A stretch of 64,000 nucleotides of DNA from Pontibacter oryzae (lineage in GTDB: Bacteria; Bacteroidota; Bacteroidia; Cytophagales; Hymenobacteraceae). The notes below the pieces were generated by a model, which worked only from the letters and a program-made list of their open reading frames with translations, had not been told where the DNA came from and searched no databases. Positions within the stretch are counted from its first letter, which is position 1. Each line of letters starts with the position of its first letter. The stretch covers positions 62,001 to 126,000 of the forward strand of contig NZ_QWGE01000007.1 of assembly GCF_003576375.1 (NCBI RefSeq), given 5' to 3'. Both the position numbers and the translations under genes were made by a program. Below are positions 34,755 through 44,738 of the stretch, piece by piece.

Positions 34755-37700
34755 ATGATCACAGCTTTACGCTCGGCGCTTAAGCCCCGGCGGCTCATGC
34801 TCGCTTCGGCTTTGGCGCTTATCGTTACCAGCCACCCGGCAGAGGCTCAAAAGAAGTCTAAAGACCGGAAATCTGACAAAGCCACCTTTCCGCAGGAACT
34901 CTACGACGGCTTAAACTGGCGCTCCATTGGTCCTTTTAGAGGTGGCCGCATGAGCAGCGTAACCGGCGTGCCTGGCCAACCTAACCTATACTATGGCGGT
35001 GCTACCGGGGGCGGTGTTTGGCGCACCATGGATGGTGGCTCTACCTGGGAGAATATTTCAGATGGTTACTTTGGCGGATCCATTGGGGCTGTAGCCGTAA
35101 GCGAGGCTGACCCAAACGTGATTTACGTGGGTGAGGGAGAGCAGACCGTACGCGGCAACGTATCCTCCGGGTTTGGCCTTTGGAAATCGGTAGATGCCGG
35201 CAAAACCTGGCAACACATCGGCCTGAAAGATACCCGGCACATTGGCCGCATCCGGATACACCCGGACAACCCGGATATAGTATATGTGGCCGCCATGGGC
35301 GATCTGTATAAGCCTACCGAAGCCCGCGGTATTTATAAAAGCACTGATGGCGGTAAAACCTGGCAAAAAAAGCTCTTCGCCAATAAAGATGCCGGCGCTG
35401 TAGATCTTATCATTGACCCATCCAACGCCAGAAACCTGTATGCCACCACCTGGAACGTGCGCCGCACGCCATACAGCTTCTCCTCAGGTGGCCCTGGTTC
35501 CGGAATCTGGAAAAGCACCGACAGCGGTGAAACTTGGAAAGAACTCTCCAGCAACAAAGGTTTACCGAAAGGAACCTTAGGTATAATTGGCGTAACAGTT
35601 TCCCCGGTTAACCCACGCAGGGTGTTTGCCATGGTAGAAGCTGAAGAAGGCGGGCTTTTCCGCTCGGATGATTCCGGCGAAACCTGGACTAAGGTAAACG
35701 ACGACCGCAACCTGCGCCAACGCGCCTGGTATTATACTCGCATCTACGCCGACCCTAAAAACGAGGACCAGGTATACGTAATGAACGTTTCATACCACCG
35801 CAGTAAGGATGGAGGCAAGACATTTGAAAGCTTCAACGCCCCGCATGGCGATCACCACGACCTTTGGATTGCCCCTGAAAACCCGCAGCGCATGGTTATT
35901 GCCGATGATGGTGGCGCGCAGGTATCTACGGATGGCGGCGAGAACTGGACCACGTATATGAACCAGCCAACGGCCCAGTTTTACCGCGTCACCACCGACA
36001 ATTACTTCCCGTACCGCATCTATGGTGCGCAGCAGGACAACTCTACTATCCGTATTTCGCACCGCTCCAGCGGCTACGCCATCACCGAAAACGATTGGGA
36101 GGAAACAGCAGGCGCCGAGAGTGCCCACCTGGCTGTAAGCCCTGAAAACCCGGACGTTGTGTTTGGCGGCAACTATGGCGGCTTCCTAGAGATGGTCAAT
36201 CACGAGAACGGGCAGCAACGCGTTGTAAACGTATGGCCAGACAACCCGATGGGCGCAGGCGCGGAAAGTATGAAGTATAGGTTCCAGTGGAATTTCCCGA
36301 TCATGTACTCCCCGCATAACTCCAAAAAGCTTTATGCAGCCTCTAACCACCTGCACTATACAACAAACAACGGCCAATCCTGGGAGACAATAAGCCCGGA
36401 TTTGACCCGCAACGATGCCTCCAAGCTTGGCACATCAGGTGGTCCGATTACACAGGACAACACCAGCGTGGAATATTACGGCACTATCTTCGCCATAAAC
36501 GAATCTCCGGTGGAAGAAGGCGTGATTTGGGCTGGCTCCGACGATGGCCTAATACATGTTACCCGCGATGGTGGCAAAAATTGGGCGAACGTAACCCCGA
36601 AGGGCATGCCGGAGTGGATGATGATCAACAGCATCGACGTGCACCCAAGTATAAAAGGCACGGCGTATGTGGCTGGCACAAAGTATAAAACCGGCGACTT
36701 TAGCCCATACTTATACAAGACATCGGATTACGGTAAAAGCTGGCGCAAAATAACAAACGGCATTCCGGATACGCACTTTACACGCGTTGTTCGCATGGAC
36801 CCTAAGCGTGAAGGTTTACTTTACGCAGGCACAGAGTATGGCATGTATGTCTCCTTTGATGACGGCGATAACTGGCAGGCTTTCCAGCAGAACCTGCCTA
36901 TCGTGCCGATTACGGACCTGACCATCAAAAACGATAACCTGATTGCCGCTACCCAAGGCCGCAGCTTCTGGATTATTGATGACCTTACCCCGCTGCACCA
37001 ACTTAACAAAGAGGTTGCCAGCAGCAAGTTCCACCTCTACAAGCCCATGGATGCTTACAAGATGAATGGCGGCAACCGTGGTGATAGCAAAACCGCCGGC
37101 GAGAACCACCCAGGCGGCGTAATGGTGCATTACTACCTACCTGCCAAGCCAGACTCGGCAAACGTGGTGAAACTGGAGATCATGGACCAGAGCGGTAAGC
37201 TTATCAGCAGCTACGCTACCAACGCCAAAGACAAAAAAGAGAAGCTTGAGGTGAAGAAAGGTTTGAACCGCTTTGTCTGGGATATGTATTATCCGGCAGC
37301 CAGCACCTTCGACGGCATGATCCTTTGGGGCGCGCGCGGCAACTTATCGCCGAAAGCCATGCCAGGTGAGTACAAAGCCAAGTTAACTGTTGGTGGCCAA
37401 ACCCAGGAAACTGCCTTTACTATTCTTAAGGATCCACGCTCAAACGCTACACCGGAAGACCTGCAGGCGCAGTTCACTTTTATGCTGGATGTGCGCGACA
37501 AGCTAACCGAAACCCACGATGCCATTAAGGAGATAAGAGCAATCCGGGCGCAGCTTAACACCCTGCAGAGCAATCTTAAAGGCCAGGATAACTATTCTGA
37601 TGTGGTGGAATCGGCGAAGGCGATAGATAAGAAAATCACTACTATCGAGGAAACACTGTACCAAACCAAAAACCGCAGTAACCAAGACCCGCTAAACTTT

Positions 37701-37952
37701 CCTATCCGATTAAACAACAAACTGGCAAACCTTGCCACACAGGTAAGCTCCGGCGACTTTGCGCCTACAAAGCAAGCCTATGAGTTTAAGCAGGAAGTAA
37801 CATCTAAAATTGACGCACAACTGACTGCCTTTAAGCAGGTAAAAGCTCAGGATGTGCCAGCCCTGAATAAGCTGGTGAAGGAAAAAGGCGTAAATGCGAT
37901 CAGCCTTAACAAAGATAAGGCACAAAGCAAAGCAACTTCTTCCATCGAGTAG
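34755..37952 (+). CDS. Very large secreted BNR/Asp-box (sortilin-like) protein, paralogue of the 26015 gene
   Basis: 1065 residues with a signal peptide ending near PAEAQ. The layout is the same as the minus-strand paralogue: LNWRSIGPFRGGRMSSVTGV opening, about ten Asp boxes (TMDGGSTWENI, STDGGKTWQKK, SDDSGETWTKV, TRDGGKNWANV, TSDYGKSWRKI), a conserved WIIDDLTPLHQL segment near 740, a MKYRFQWNFPI segment and a helical tail. It is divergent from susC. Binding or processing of a substrate imported by SusCD is plausible but unproven. Confidence 0.85.
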   Translation: MITALRSALKPRRLMLASALALIVTSHPAEAQKKSKDRKSDKATFPQELYDGLNWRSIGPFRGGRMSSVTGVPGQPNLYYGGATGGGVWRTMDGGSTWENISDGYFGGSIGAVAVSEADPNVIYVGEGEQTVRGNVSSGFGLWKSVDAGKTWQHIGLKDTRHIGRIRIHPDNPDIVYVAAMGDLYKPTEARGIYKSTDGGKTWQKKLFANKDAGAVDLIIDPSNARNLYATTWNVRRTPYSFSSGGPGSGIWKSTDSGETWKELSSNKGLPKGTLGIIGVTVSPVNPRRVFAMVEAEEGGLFRSDDSGETWTKVNDDRNLRQRAWYYTRIYADPKNEDQVYVMNVSYHRSKDGGKTFESFNAPHGDHHDLWIAPENPQRMVIADDGGAQVSTDGGENWTTYMNQPTAQFYRVTTDNYFPYRIYGAQQDNSTIRISHRSSGYAITENDWEETAGAESAHLAVSPENPDVVFGGNYGGFLEMVNHENGQQRVVNVWPDNPMGAGAESMKYRFQWNFPIMYSPHNSKKLYAASNHLHYTTNNGQSWETISPDLTRNDASKLGTSGGPITQDNTSVEYYGTIFAINESPVEEGVIWAGSDDGLIHVTRDGGKNWANVTPKGMPEWMMINSIDVHPSIKGTAYVAGTKYKTGDFSPYLYKTSDYGKSWRKITNGIPDTHFTRVVRMDPKREGLLYAGTEYGMYVSFDDGDNWQAFQQNLPIVPITDLTIKNDNLIAATQGRSFWIIDDLTPLHQLNKEVASSKFHLYKPMDAYKMNGGNRGDSKTAGENHPGGVMVHYYLPAKPDSANVVKLEIMDQSGKLISSYATNAKDKKEKLEVKKGLNRFVWDMYYPAASTFDGMILWGARGNLSPKAMPGEYKAKLTVGGQTQETAFTILKDPRSNATPEDLQAQFTFMLDVRDKLTETHDAIKEIRAIRAQLNTLQSNLKGQDNYSDVVESAKAIDKKITTIEETLYQTKNRSNQDPLNFPIRLNNKLANLATQVSSGDFAPTKQAYEFKQEVTSKIDAQLTAFKQVKAQDVPALNKLVKEKGVNAISLNKDKAQSKATSSIE

Positions 37953-37980
37953 TTTAAAGCAGCGCACTACTGCATCTTCG

Positions 37981-38024
37981 GCATCTCTCAGCATTTATTT
38001 CGTGCTGGGAGATGCTTTTGCTTT
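37981..38024 (+). terminator. Rho-independent terminator of the BNR gene
   Basis: Thirteen-bp stem with one G-T pair (37981-37993 and 38003-38015) followed by TTTTGCTTT. Confidence 0.8.
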
Positions 38025-38154
38025 AAAAGAAGCGAACGAGAAGCAACACTTCAGGGAGTATCAAACACGCCTGCGGCTTTAGCAACCGGATGCGAGGCAT
38101 GTCTTATGCTAATTAAAATTCATACATTGAGGATCAGACTTCATCAATTTATAA

Positions 38155-38712
38155 TTGAACACTACCCAAACACATAAATCAAAAATAAAGCGACTTACAG
38201 GTTTGCTGCGCTCGTACCGGGTATACCACCGCTACCTGGGCCTTGGCCTTGGCGTATTCCTGATAATTAGCAGCGTAACAGGCTTATTGTTGGGCTGGAA
38301 AAAGGACATAGACCTGCTGCAGCCCCCAACCCAAAAAGGCGCTACAACAGATTTAGCACAATGGATTTCAGTAGCCGAGATGGCTACGCTTGCTCAAACT
38401 GCCCTGGATTCTGCGCAGCAGCTCGCAAACACACCCATAGACCGGCTGGAAGCCCGACCGGACAAAGGTATTGTGAAAGTATTGTTTGCCGAAGGTTACT
38501 GGGAAGTGCAGCTTGATGGCAGCACAGGCAAGGTACTCTCTGTGGCCCGCCGCCATTCCGATTGGATTGAACATCTGCACGATGGCTCCATCATCAGCGA
38601 TGGGTTTAAACTGCTAAGTATGAATGTAGTGGGCCTCGGCCTGCTGGCACTGGTTATTTCAGGTTTTATACTATGGCTATTCCCTAGAAAGGTAAGGCAA
38701 CTCAAAAGTTAA
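38155..38712 (+). CDS. PepSY-associated transmembrane protein
   Basis: 185 residues. Arg/Tyr-rich start (LLRSYRVYHRYLGLGLGVFL) leading into the first membrane helix, a periplasmic PepSY-like middle part (GYWEVQLDGSTGKVLSVARRHSDWIEHLHDGS) and a C-terminal helix (VVGLGLLALVISGFILWLF). Such proteins accompany TonB-dependent iron or haem receptors and may reduce ferric compounds. The frame has no ATG before residue 60 or so; TTG at 38155 is the first possible start after an in-frame stop, so an unusual start codon is likely. First gene of a probable set with the two following. Confidence 0.82.
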   Translation: MNTTQTHKSKIKRLTGLLRSYRVYHRYLGLGLGVFLIISSVTGLLLGWKKDIDLLQPPTQKGATTDLAQWISVAEMATLAQTALDSAQQLANTPIDRLEARPDKGIVKVLFAEGYWEVQLDGSTGKVLSVARRHSDWIEHLHDGSIISDGFKLLSMNVVGLGLLALVISGFILWLFPRKVRQLKS

Positions 38713-38724
38713 CGACGCCGCTAC

Positions 38725-39264
38725 ATGCCCAAAATCGCTTCCATATTTTTCCTGCTGGTATTTTTCCTGCCTGTTTGCAGCCTTTACCTTACGTTAAAGG
38801 TAAAGCAGCAGCACGTGCGGCAGGAGATGCGGGAGCATATAGAAGCAGGCATTGAGGAGGACCAGTTGGTTTTACTCAAAATCCCGCGTGCCCTGGAAGA
38901 GAACCCCGGCACCCAATTTAAGCGCATGCACGCGCGCGAGTTCAGGTATAAGGGAAACATGTACGATGTCGTTCGCCAGGAAACCCGCGGCGACACTACT
39001 TGGTATTGGTGCGTATGGGATGAAGAGGAAACAGAGATTGTGGCACAGCTCGACCGGTTGGCAACCGAGACAGCAGATAAAGCTAAAACCCCGAAAGCCG
39101 GCCATGAGCTTTTTAAGCATTTACTCAAAACCCCGTTCGTAGGCACAGCCTTCACCCGTATCTATGTTGCAACACTGCCTGTAGAAAAGCCGCGTTCTTT
39201 GCGGCACAGCCATACTTTAACCATAGCGCAAACCCCGCTTACCCCGCCCCCGGAAGTTTTTTAA
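38725..39264 (+). CDS. Unknown membrane-anchored protein of the PepSY/TonB-receptor locus
   Basis: 179 residues. One N-terminal membrane helix or uncleaved signal (IASIFFLLVFFLPVCSLYLTL), then a soluble domain with EFRYKGNMYDVVRQETRGD and WYWCVWDEEETEIVAQLD, and a Pro-rich end (TPLTPPPEVF). Not recognised as a named family. It begins 12 bp after the PepSY gene and precedes a haem-type TonB receptor by 96 bp, so a role in iron or haem uptake is the contextual guess. Confidence 0.72.
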   Translation: MPKIASIFFLLVFFLPVCSLYLTLKVKQQHVRQEMREHIEAGIEEDQLVLLKIPRALEENPGTQFKRMHAREFRYKGNMYDVVRQETRGDTTWYWCVWDEEETEIVAQLDRLATETADKAKTPKAGHELFKHLLKTPFVGTAFTRIYVATLPVEKPRSLRHSHTLTIAQTPLTPPPEVF

Positions 39265-39360
39265 GTTATAACGAATAGTATTAAAGATACAGGTGCATGC
39301 TTAGGTACGCTGGTGGAATAGCTATGCCCTGAAACGTATAACTTAAGATACTTAATCCAT

Positions 39361-41766
39361 ATGAAAATATTTTTATACATAGGCATGTTACTCGTGCTTG
39401 CCACTGCCACGCAAGCACAAACAGTAACCGTAAAAGCCCAGGTTACCCACTTACCTGTTGAGGCGGCGCTGATATACAGCAACCCGGATAATGCCATACT
39501 TACCAACAGCCAGGGCAAGGCAGATATAAGCTCCTTAAAGGGTGCCACTCAGGTTACCGTGCGCAGCATTGGCTACAAAAGCATTTCGCTAAGTTTTGCC
39601 GAGCTTCAGAATAACGAATTTCAGGTGCTGCTACTAGAAGATAATGTGTCGTTGGATGCGGTGGTAATTTCTGCGGCGCGCTGGAAGCAGGAGAAACGAG
39701 AGGTGCCCGGTAAGGTAACTACTATCAGCCCGACAGAGGTGTTGCTGCAAAACCCGCAAACTGCCGCCGATATGCTCGGAGCCAGCGGGGAAGTATACAT
39801 CCAGAAAAGCCAGCTAGGTGGCGGCAGCCCGATGATCCGGGGTTTTGCCACCAACCGTGTGCTTTTGGCCGTTGATGGTGTGCGCATGAACTCGGCTATT
39901 TTTAGAAGCGGCAACCTGCAAAACGTAATTTCTCTGGACCCATTTGCGCTGAGCAGAACCGAGGTGCTTTTTGGACCAGGCTCTGTAAGCTACGGAAGCG
40001 ATGCCATTGGCGGCGTCATGAGTTTCTATACCTTGTCGCCGCAATTGGCAAGCAACGAGACAATACAGGTAAATGGCAGCGCTGCGAGCCGCTGGTCGTC
40101 TGCGAATAATGAGAAGACCGGCCATATTGATTTCTCTATTGGCTTAAAGAAATGGGCTTTCCTGACCAGCGCCACATACAGCGACTACGACGACCTGACC
40201 ATGGGTACCCACGGCCCCGAGGAATACCTACGTCCCGAATATGCCAAAACTATCAATGGCACCGATGAGGTACTAGTTAATCCTAATCCACGCGAGCAGG
40301 TATCATCGGGTTACAACCAAATAAACCTGATGCAGAAGGTGCGCTTTAACCCAAACGAGGCTTGGGATATCAACTATGGCTTTCATTACTCCACCACCTC
40401 TGATTACGCCAGATATGACCGCCTGATTCGTTACCGCAAGGGTGCGCTCCGCTCTGCGGAATGGTACTACGGCCCACAGGAATGGATGATGAACCATCTT
40501 AAAATCGACAATCAAGCACAAGGCAAATTATTCGATAAGCTAAGTATAAACCTAGCGCACCAGTTTTTCAAAGAAAGTCGCCACGACCGGGATTTTGGCC
40601 AGCCAACCAAGTATAACCGCATCGAAAAGGTAAACGCCTGGTCTGCCAACCTGGATTTTGAAAAGCAGCTTGCCGAGAAACACTTGCTTTTATATGGCGC
40701 CGAGGCCGTTTACAATAAGGTAAACTCTAGCGGTACCGATGAGAATGTGCGTAGCGGCGAAGAAGTGGCTGGCCCCGCACGCTACCCTGATGGCTCTAAT
40801 TGGAGCTCTTACGCAGCTTTTGCCACTTATCAGTTTAAGCCCAGCGAAAGATTAAGCCTGCAAACCGGCGCCAGGTATAACCACTTTATACTTAATGCCG
40901 CGTTTGACAACACCTTCTACCCTTTTCCTTTTTCCGAAGCTGCGGTTAATGTCGGGGCACTTACAGGTAGCGCAGGTTTGGTGTATCACCCGTCGCCAAC
41001 CTGGCAGATCAGCAGCAACTTGTCTACTGGTTTCCGCTCGCCGAATATCGATGATATCGGGAAGGTTTTCGACTCAGCACCGGGCATAGTGGTTGTGCCA
41101 AACCCAGACCTGGAGTCGGAATATGCCTACAACGTTGATTTTGGCATTGCCAAAACGTTTGGAAGTTTCTTAAAAGTAGATGCCTCTACGTTTTACACGC
41201 ACCTGAAAAACGCCCTGGTGCGCCGCGATTTCTTGTTGAACGGCCAGGACAGCATTATGTACGATGGGGAGAAAAGCCAGGTGCAAGCGCTCCAAAACGC
41301 GGCAAACGCGAAAGTATGGGGCATTCAGGCTGGAGTTGAGTTAACAACTAATTGCGGTATTGGCTTATCTTCCAGGTTTAACTACCAGGAAGGGGAAGAA
41401 GAACTAGAGAACGGCGAAACAGCACCTTTACGCCACGCTGCCCCCTGGTTCGGAGCCACGCACCTAACCTATAGTATAAACAGGTTTAAGGCAGATGTTT
41501 ATGCGGTATACAACGGCGAAATAAGCAATGCAAACCTAGCCCCCGAGGAGCAGGATAAGGACTATATGTATGCTATTGATGAGAACGGAAAACCTTATTC
41601 TCCAGCCTGGACAACCCTGAACATCAAGGCGCTCTATAAAATATCAGATTACTTAATGGCAAGCGCCGGCGTGGAGAACATCACCAACCAGCGTTACAGG
41701 CCCTATTCGTCTGGCATTGTAGCGCCGGGCAGAAACTTTATACTTTCCATGAGAGCTACTTTCTAA
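39361..41766 (+). CDS. TonB-dependent outer membrane receptor, haem/haemoglobin type
   Basis: 801 residues. Signal peptide (cleavage near TQA-QT), a short carboxypeptidase-regulatory-like N-domain to about 95, then plug (VVISAARWKQEKREVPGKV, GGGSPMIRGFATNRVLLAVDGVRMN, EVLFGPGSVSYGSDAIGGVM) and barrel ending in RNFILSMRATF. The FRSPNIDD ... VVPNPDLESE block matches the FRAP and NPNL/NPDL boxes of haem and haemoglobin receptors. With the PepSY gene upstream, iron or haem import is likely. It ends at a bidirectional terminator. Confidence 0.88.
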   Translation: MKIFLYIGMLLVLATATQAQTVTVKAQVTHLPVEAALIYSNPDNAILTNSQGKADISSLKGATQVTVRSIGYKSISLSFAELQNNEFQVLLLEDNVSLDAVVISAARWKQEKREVPGKVTTISPTEVLLQNPQTAADMLGASGEVYIQKSQLGGGSPMIRGFATNRVLLAVDGVRMNSAIFRSGNLQNVISLDPFALSRTEVLFGPGSVSYGSDAIGGVMSFYTLSPQLASNETIQVNGSAASRWSSANNEKTGHIDFSIGLKKWAFLTSATYSDYDDLTMGTHGPEEYLRPEYAKTINGTDEVLVNPNPREQVSSGYNQINLMQKVRFNPNEAWDINYGFHYSTTSDYARYDRLIRYRKGALRSAEWYYGPQEWMMNHLKIDNQAQGKLFDKLSINLAHQFFKESRHDRDFGQPTKYNRIEKVNAWSANLDFEKQLAEKHLLLYGAEAVYNKVNSSGTDENVRSGEEVAGPARYPDGSNWSSYAAFATYQFKPSERLSLQTGARYNHFILNAAFDNTFYPFPFSEAAVNVGALTGSAGLVYHPSPTWQISSNLSTGFRSPNIDDIGKVFDSAPGIVVVPNPDLESEYAYNVDFGIAKTFGSFLKVDASTFYTHLKNALVRRDFLLNGQDSIMYDGEKSQVQALQNAANAKVWGIQAGVELTTNCGIGLSSRFNYQEGEEELENGETAPLRHAAPWFGATHLTYSINRFKADVYAVYNGEISNANLAPEEQDKDYMYAIDENGKPYSPAWTTLNIKALYKISDYLMASAGVENITNQRYRPYSSGIVAPGRNFILSMRATF

Positions 41767-41770
41767 ATTG

Positions 41771-41806
41771 AAAGCCCCGCATTTAAGAAAAATGCGGGGC
41801 TTTTAA
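41771..41806. terminator. Bidirectional terminator between the TonB receptor and the 41820 gene
   Basis: Fourteen-bp perfect stem (41771-41784 with 41790-41803) between convergent genes, T-rich tail on the plus strand. Confidence 0.85.
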
Positions 41807-41819
41807 AGTATAGATTCAG

Positions 41820-42644
41820 CTATTGCCATACTTCCACATACCCGCTCAGGCTAGCCCCGTTAAAGGTATCCCAAGTTCCCAGACTGGATTTACGGGAATA
41901 GGCCTTTCCTCCCAATTTAGCACCCAGTGAAACAGCCAACCTATCCGCACCTTCGGCGGGTAAGTATTCTATACCCAGAAAGAAATCCTCATCCAGCATA
42001 AGCGCATAAGGCTGCAAATCTATACTTACCCATCCCGCTTTGGCAGACAGCCGATCTACAATGCTTTTCTCTACAAGGCGCTCGCCGGGCAACCCATCGC
42101 TAACGCGATACAGGTTAATGCGGAACAATGCCGAATCTAATTTGGTGCTTGCTAAATAAAAGTGTGCTGACACTAACTCAGAAGGCTTGGCTTTTACACG
42201 GATCAGGTTGGCGAACTCATAAATATCGCGGTTTTCGATGTTCTCAGGGCTGCCCCACACAAGTGGTAAACGCCCAGTCACGCCAAGTTTTTTTCGTTTC
42301 AGTTTATGGCTGCGTACAAGCACCTCCTTTAGGCTCACGGCTTTTTCCTGGAGCTTTACCTGCATCGGTTTTGCAGGCGAAATTTGTTTTATAGCCATAT
42401 GATGGGCTTGGTAGCCTATGGCAGAGAAAGAAAGTGTATCCAGGGCATTTTCTGGCGGAACCACAAGTATAAACCGCCCCTGCGCGTTAGTGGTGGTGCC
42501 CACGTTTTTGCCACGTATGCCAATGTTTACATAAGGCAGCGCTTTCTGCCCCTGTGCCGTTAGCACCTGCCCTTCCAGCTTTATTGCTTGGCCACACACA
42601 CCAATACTCAGGAAAAACAATAGTAACAGGGCGCTATACTTCAT
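41820..42644 (-). CDS. Exported protein with carboxypeptidase-regulatory-like domain
   Basis: About 274 residues from the ATG at 42644 (MKYSALLLLFFLSIGVCGQ), a signal peptide; the frame is open further upstream but that part looks like read-through sequence overlapping the next gene. Mature part: a CarboxypepD_reg-like domain (LEGQVLTAQGQKALPYVNIG ... GTTTNAQGRFIL) to about 110, then a C-terminal beta-rich domain (FANLIRVKAK, DEDFFLGIEYLP). Common in Bacteroidota as surface or periplasmic proteins of unknown role. Confidence 0.78.
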   Translation of the reverse strand: MKYSALLLLFFLSIGVCGQAIKLEGQVLTAQGQKALPYVNIGIRGKNVGTTTNAQGRFILVVPPENALDTLSFSAIGYQAHHMAIKQISPAKPMQVKLQEKAVSLKEVLVRSHKLKRKKLGVTGRLPLVWGSPENIENRDIYEFANLIRVKAKPSELVSAHFYLASTKLDSALFRINLYRVSDGLPGERLVEKSIVDRLSAKAGWVSIDLQPYALMLDEDFFLGIEYLPAEGADRLAVSLGAKLGGKAYSRKSSLGTWDTFNGASLSGYVEVWQ

Positions 42645-42768
42645 GGATAAGTTTGTTTTATAAGGGGTCAATTTAAAGGAAGAAAAGACAAGTGAGGACC
42701 TTTTGGAGCAAGCCGTGGCCAGGCACACAAATATGCCAAGCGCAAAGTATAAAGCTATTAGGCCCGCA

Positions 42769-43227
42769 CTACTCCGCAGGCTCAACCAGTAAGGTTACGG
42801 CATTAGCGGTTATTTGCTCCTGCGTGTTGGGGTATGGCGTCACGTTCTGCAGTGTGATGCTGTAGGCCTTACCGCCGATGGTAGCGCGGATGGTATGCTC
42901 CTCCCTTACTGGGTCTGGGCGGCAATCGCCAATGCAGAGCGTTAGCTGCTTTTTAGATTCTGAGGCGTTAGAGGCTTCCAGCGTAAGGGTTGCATTGCCC
43001 TGCCAGATGCAGGATACGTCTTCCGGGCAACGAGAATCCACAAGCTTGCTAATGCCCAGATTTAGGGATTCCTTGTCGTTGGTAAGAGTAATTTCCTGGC
43101 CTTGCTCCAGCGTAAATACCTGTCCAAATTTCCCACTATTACTCTGAGGCATAGGTTCGGTTGTCTGTGTATCGCGGCACTGAGACATCAAAAGCACCAG
43201 CATAAAAGTTATCAGGTAGTTGGCCAT
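42769..43227 (-). CDS. Small lipoprotein of unknown function
   Basis: 152 residues. Lipobox LLMSQC (Cys about 17). The mature protein has a paired-cysteine segment (DSRCPEDVSCIWQGNATLTL) and LCIGDCRPD, likely disulphide bonded, and ends in strands (YSITLQNVTPYP). This pattern is frequent in Bacteroidota lipoproteins without known function. It precedes the carboxypeptidase-regulatory-like gene by 124 bp on the same strand. Confidence 0.75.
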   Translation of the reverse strand: MANYLITFMLVLLMSQCRDTQTTEPMPQSNSGKFGQVFTLEQGQEITLTNDKESLNLGISKLVDSRCPEDVSCIWQGNATLTLEASNASESKKQLTLCIGDCRPDPVREEHTIRATIGGKAYSITLQNVTPYPNTQEQITANAVTLLVEPAE

Positions 43228-43334
43228 AGTTCGTGTGGTTAAGCACTTCTATACGTTAGATTCACAAACGATGGCAAAGGGTTGCATCCCGCTAGAAAAT
43301 AGTTCTGATGAAGTATGAGGAGAAGAAGTATGAG

Positions 43335-44738
43335 TTAGTAGGCGTTTTCATTGCCTCTTACTGCTTGCCAAACAGTAAGGAAAATAATCTTCACATCCAG
43401 GAACAAGCTCCAGTTTTCGAGGTACCACAAATCAGCTTCCACCCTTTTCGACATGGCCGTTGTCTCCTTGGTTTCGCCGCGATAGCCGTGCACCTGCGCC
43501 CAACCTGTTATACCTGGCGTAAGAAAGTGCCTGACCATAAAATTATTGATCAGCAGCGAGTAATCCTGTGTATGCTTTAACATGTGCGGCCTCGGCCCAA
43601 CAACCGACATATCACCCATCAGTACGTTAATGAACTGTGGCAGCTCGTCAAGGCTGTTTTTTCTTAGAAAAGCCCCAACCTTGGTAATCCGGGCATCTCC
43701 TTTGCAGGCCTGCTTGCTGTCAGAGTCAGCGTTTACCGTCATACTTCTGAATTTCAGGCAGTAAAATGGCTTATTATTTCTGCCAGAGCGCAACTGTTTA
43801 AAAAACACCGGCCCCTTAGAATCTATTTTAATGATAAGGCCTATCAACGGGATCACCCAGCTCAGCAGAAAAATAACTACTAACGAAGAAAACAAGATAT
43901 CGAAGACGCGCTTTAGCAGTTCGTTTGCCTTATTATCAAGCGGTTCCTGCCGAGGTATAAGTATCGGGATGTGCCCATAAAGCTCAAGTATGGTGCTCTT
44001 ATTGAAAATGCCTTCTACCTCGGGCACTAATCGGAAACGGATAATATTTTTATCGGCTTCCTGCATAAGTACTTTAATTTTATCGAGCTCCCGGTTAGGT
44101 AAGGCGCAGTAAATCTCCCGGATACCGTTTGTAATCGCAAAATCAAGACAACTAGACAAAGGGCCTTTGAACACATTGTCTTTCAACGAATTGGCCTCTA
44201 CGGGCAGGGAGTCGTCGAAAACTCCTTCCACTTTGTAACCTAACTGGGGGTTTTCAGCGATGTAGTCGTGTAAGCCAAGCCCTTGAGGACCCGCACCCAC
44301 AATAATTATTTTTTCATAATCAATCCATAATCTTCTCTTAGACCGCCTCAATAGCAGAAAAAACGCTTTTGATATTAAGATTAGCAACGCAAAAAGCAAG
44401 AAGAAATAGTAGATCTGACCTCCTAAAATACTGAACATCGGGAACAGCATTTTTAAGGCAGAAAGTATGATTAAGTATAAAATGAGGCAGGATATGGTTG
44501 CCTCTATCGTCGGTATGGCATCTCGCTTTAGGGTATTATCATAGAGCTTGACTATCTGTGAGCTGTAAAACCAGAAAAGGTTTAGCAAAAGTATGTTAAG
44601 CCTGAAAAACTCTGAGCCGCTTTGTAGGGTTGTATGCAGATCTTTTGTAAAGTATACTGCAATTAATGCTACGTTTAGTACAGTATAATCCACAGCAACA
44701 TTCACCCACTTTATATAAGTAGCATATTTACATGTCAT
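43335..44738 (-). CDS. Undecaprenyl-phosphate glycosylphosphotransferase (WcaJ-type)
   Basis: 467 residues. Four N-terminal membrane helices, a nucleotide-binding-like middle domain (IIIVGAGPQGLGLHDYI), then a further helix (LVVIFLLSWVIPLIGLII) and the bacterial sugar transferase domain (LRSGRNNKPFYCLKFRSM, FLRKNSLDELPQFINVLMGD, MSVVGPRPH, GITGWAQVHGYRGET). It links a sugar-1-phosphate from a UDP sugar to undecaprenyl phosphate, the first step of exopolysaccharide or O-unit assembly. No polysaccharide cluster is next to it here; an orphan priming enzyme. Confidence 0.9.
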   Translation of the reverse strand: MTCKYATYIKWVNVAVDYTVLNVALIAVYFTKDLHTTLQSGSEFFRLNILLLNLFWFYSSQIVKLYDNTLKRDAIPTIEATISCLILYLIILSALKMLFPMFSILGGQIYYFFLLFALLILISKAFFLLLRRSKRRLWIDYEKIIIVGAGPQGLGLHDYIAENPQLGYKVEGVFDDSLPVEANSLKDNVFKGPLSSCLDFAITNGIREIYCALPNRELDKIKVLMQEADKNIIRFRLVPEVEGIFNKSTILELYGHIPILIPRQEPLDNKANELLKRVFDILFSSLVVIFLLSWVIPLIGLIIKIDSKGPVFFKQLRSGRNNKPFYCLKFRSMTVNADSDSKQACKGDARITKVGAFLRKNSLDELPQFINVLMGDMSVVGPRPHMLKHTQDYSLLINNFMVRHFLTPGITGWAQVHGYRGETKETTAMSKRVEADLWYLENWSLFLDVKIIFLTVWQAVRGNENAY

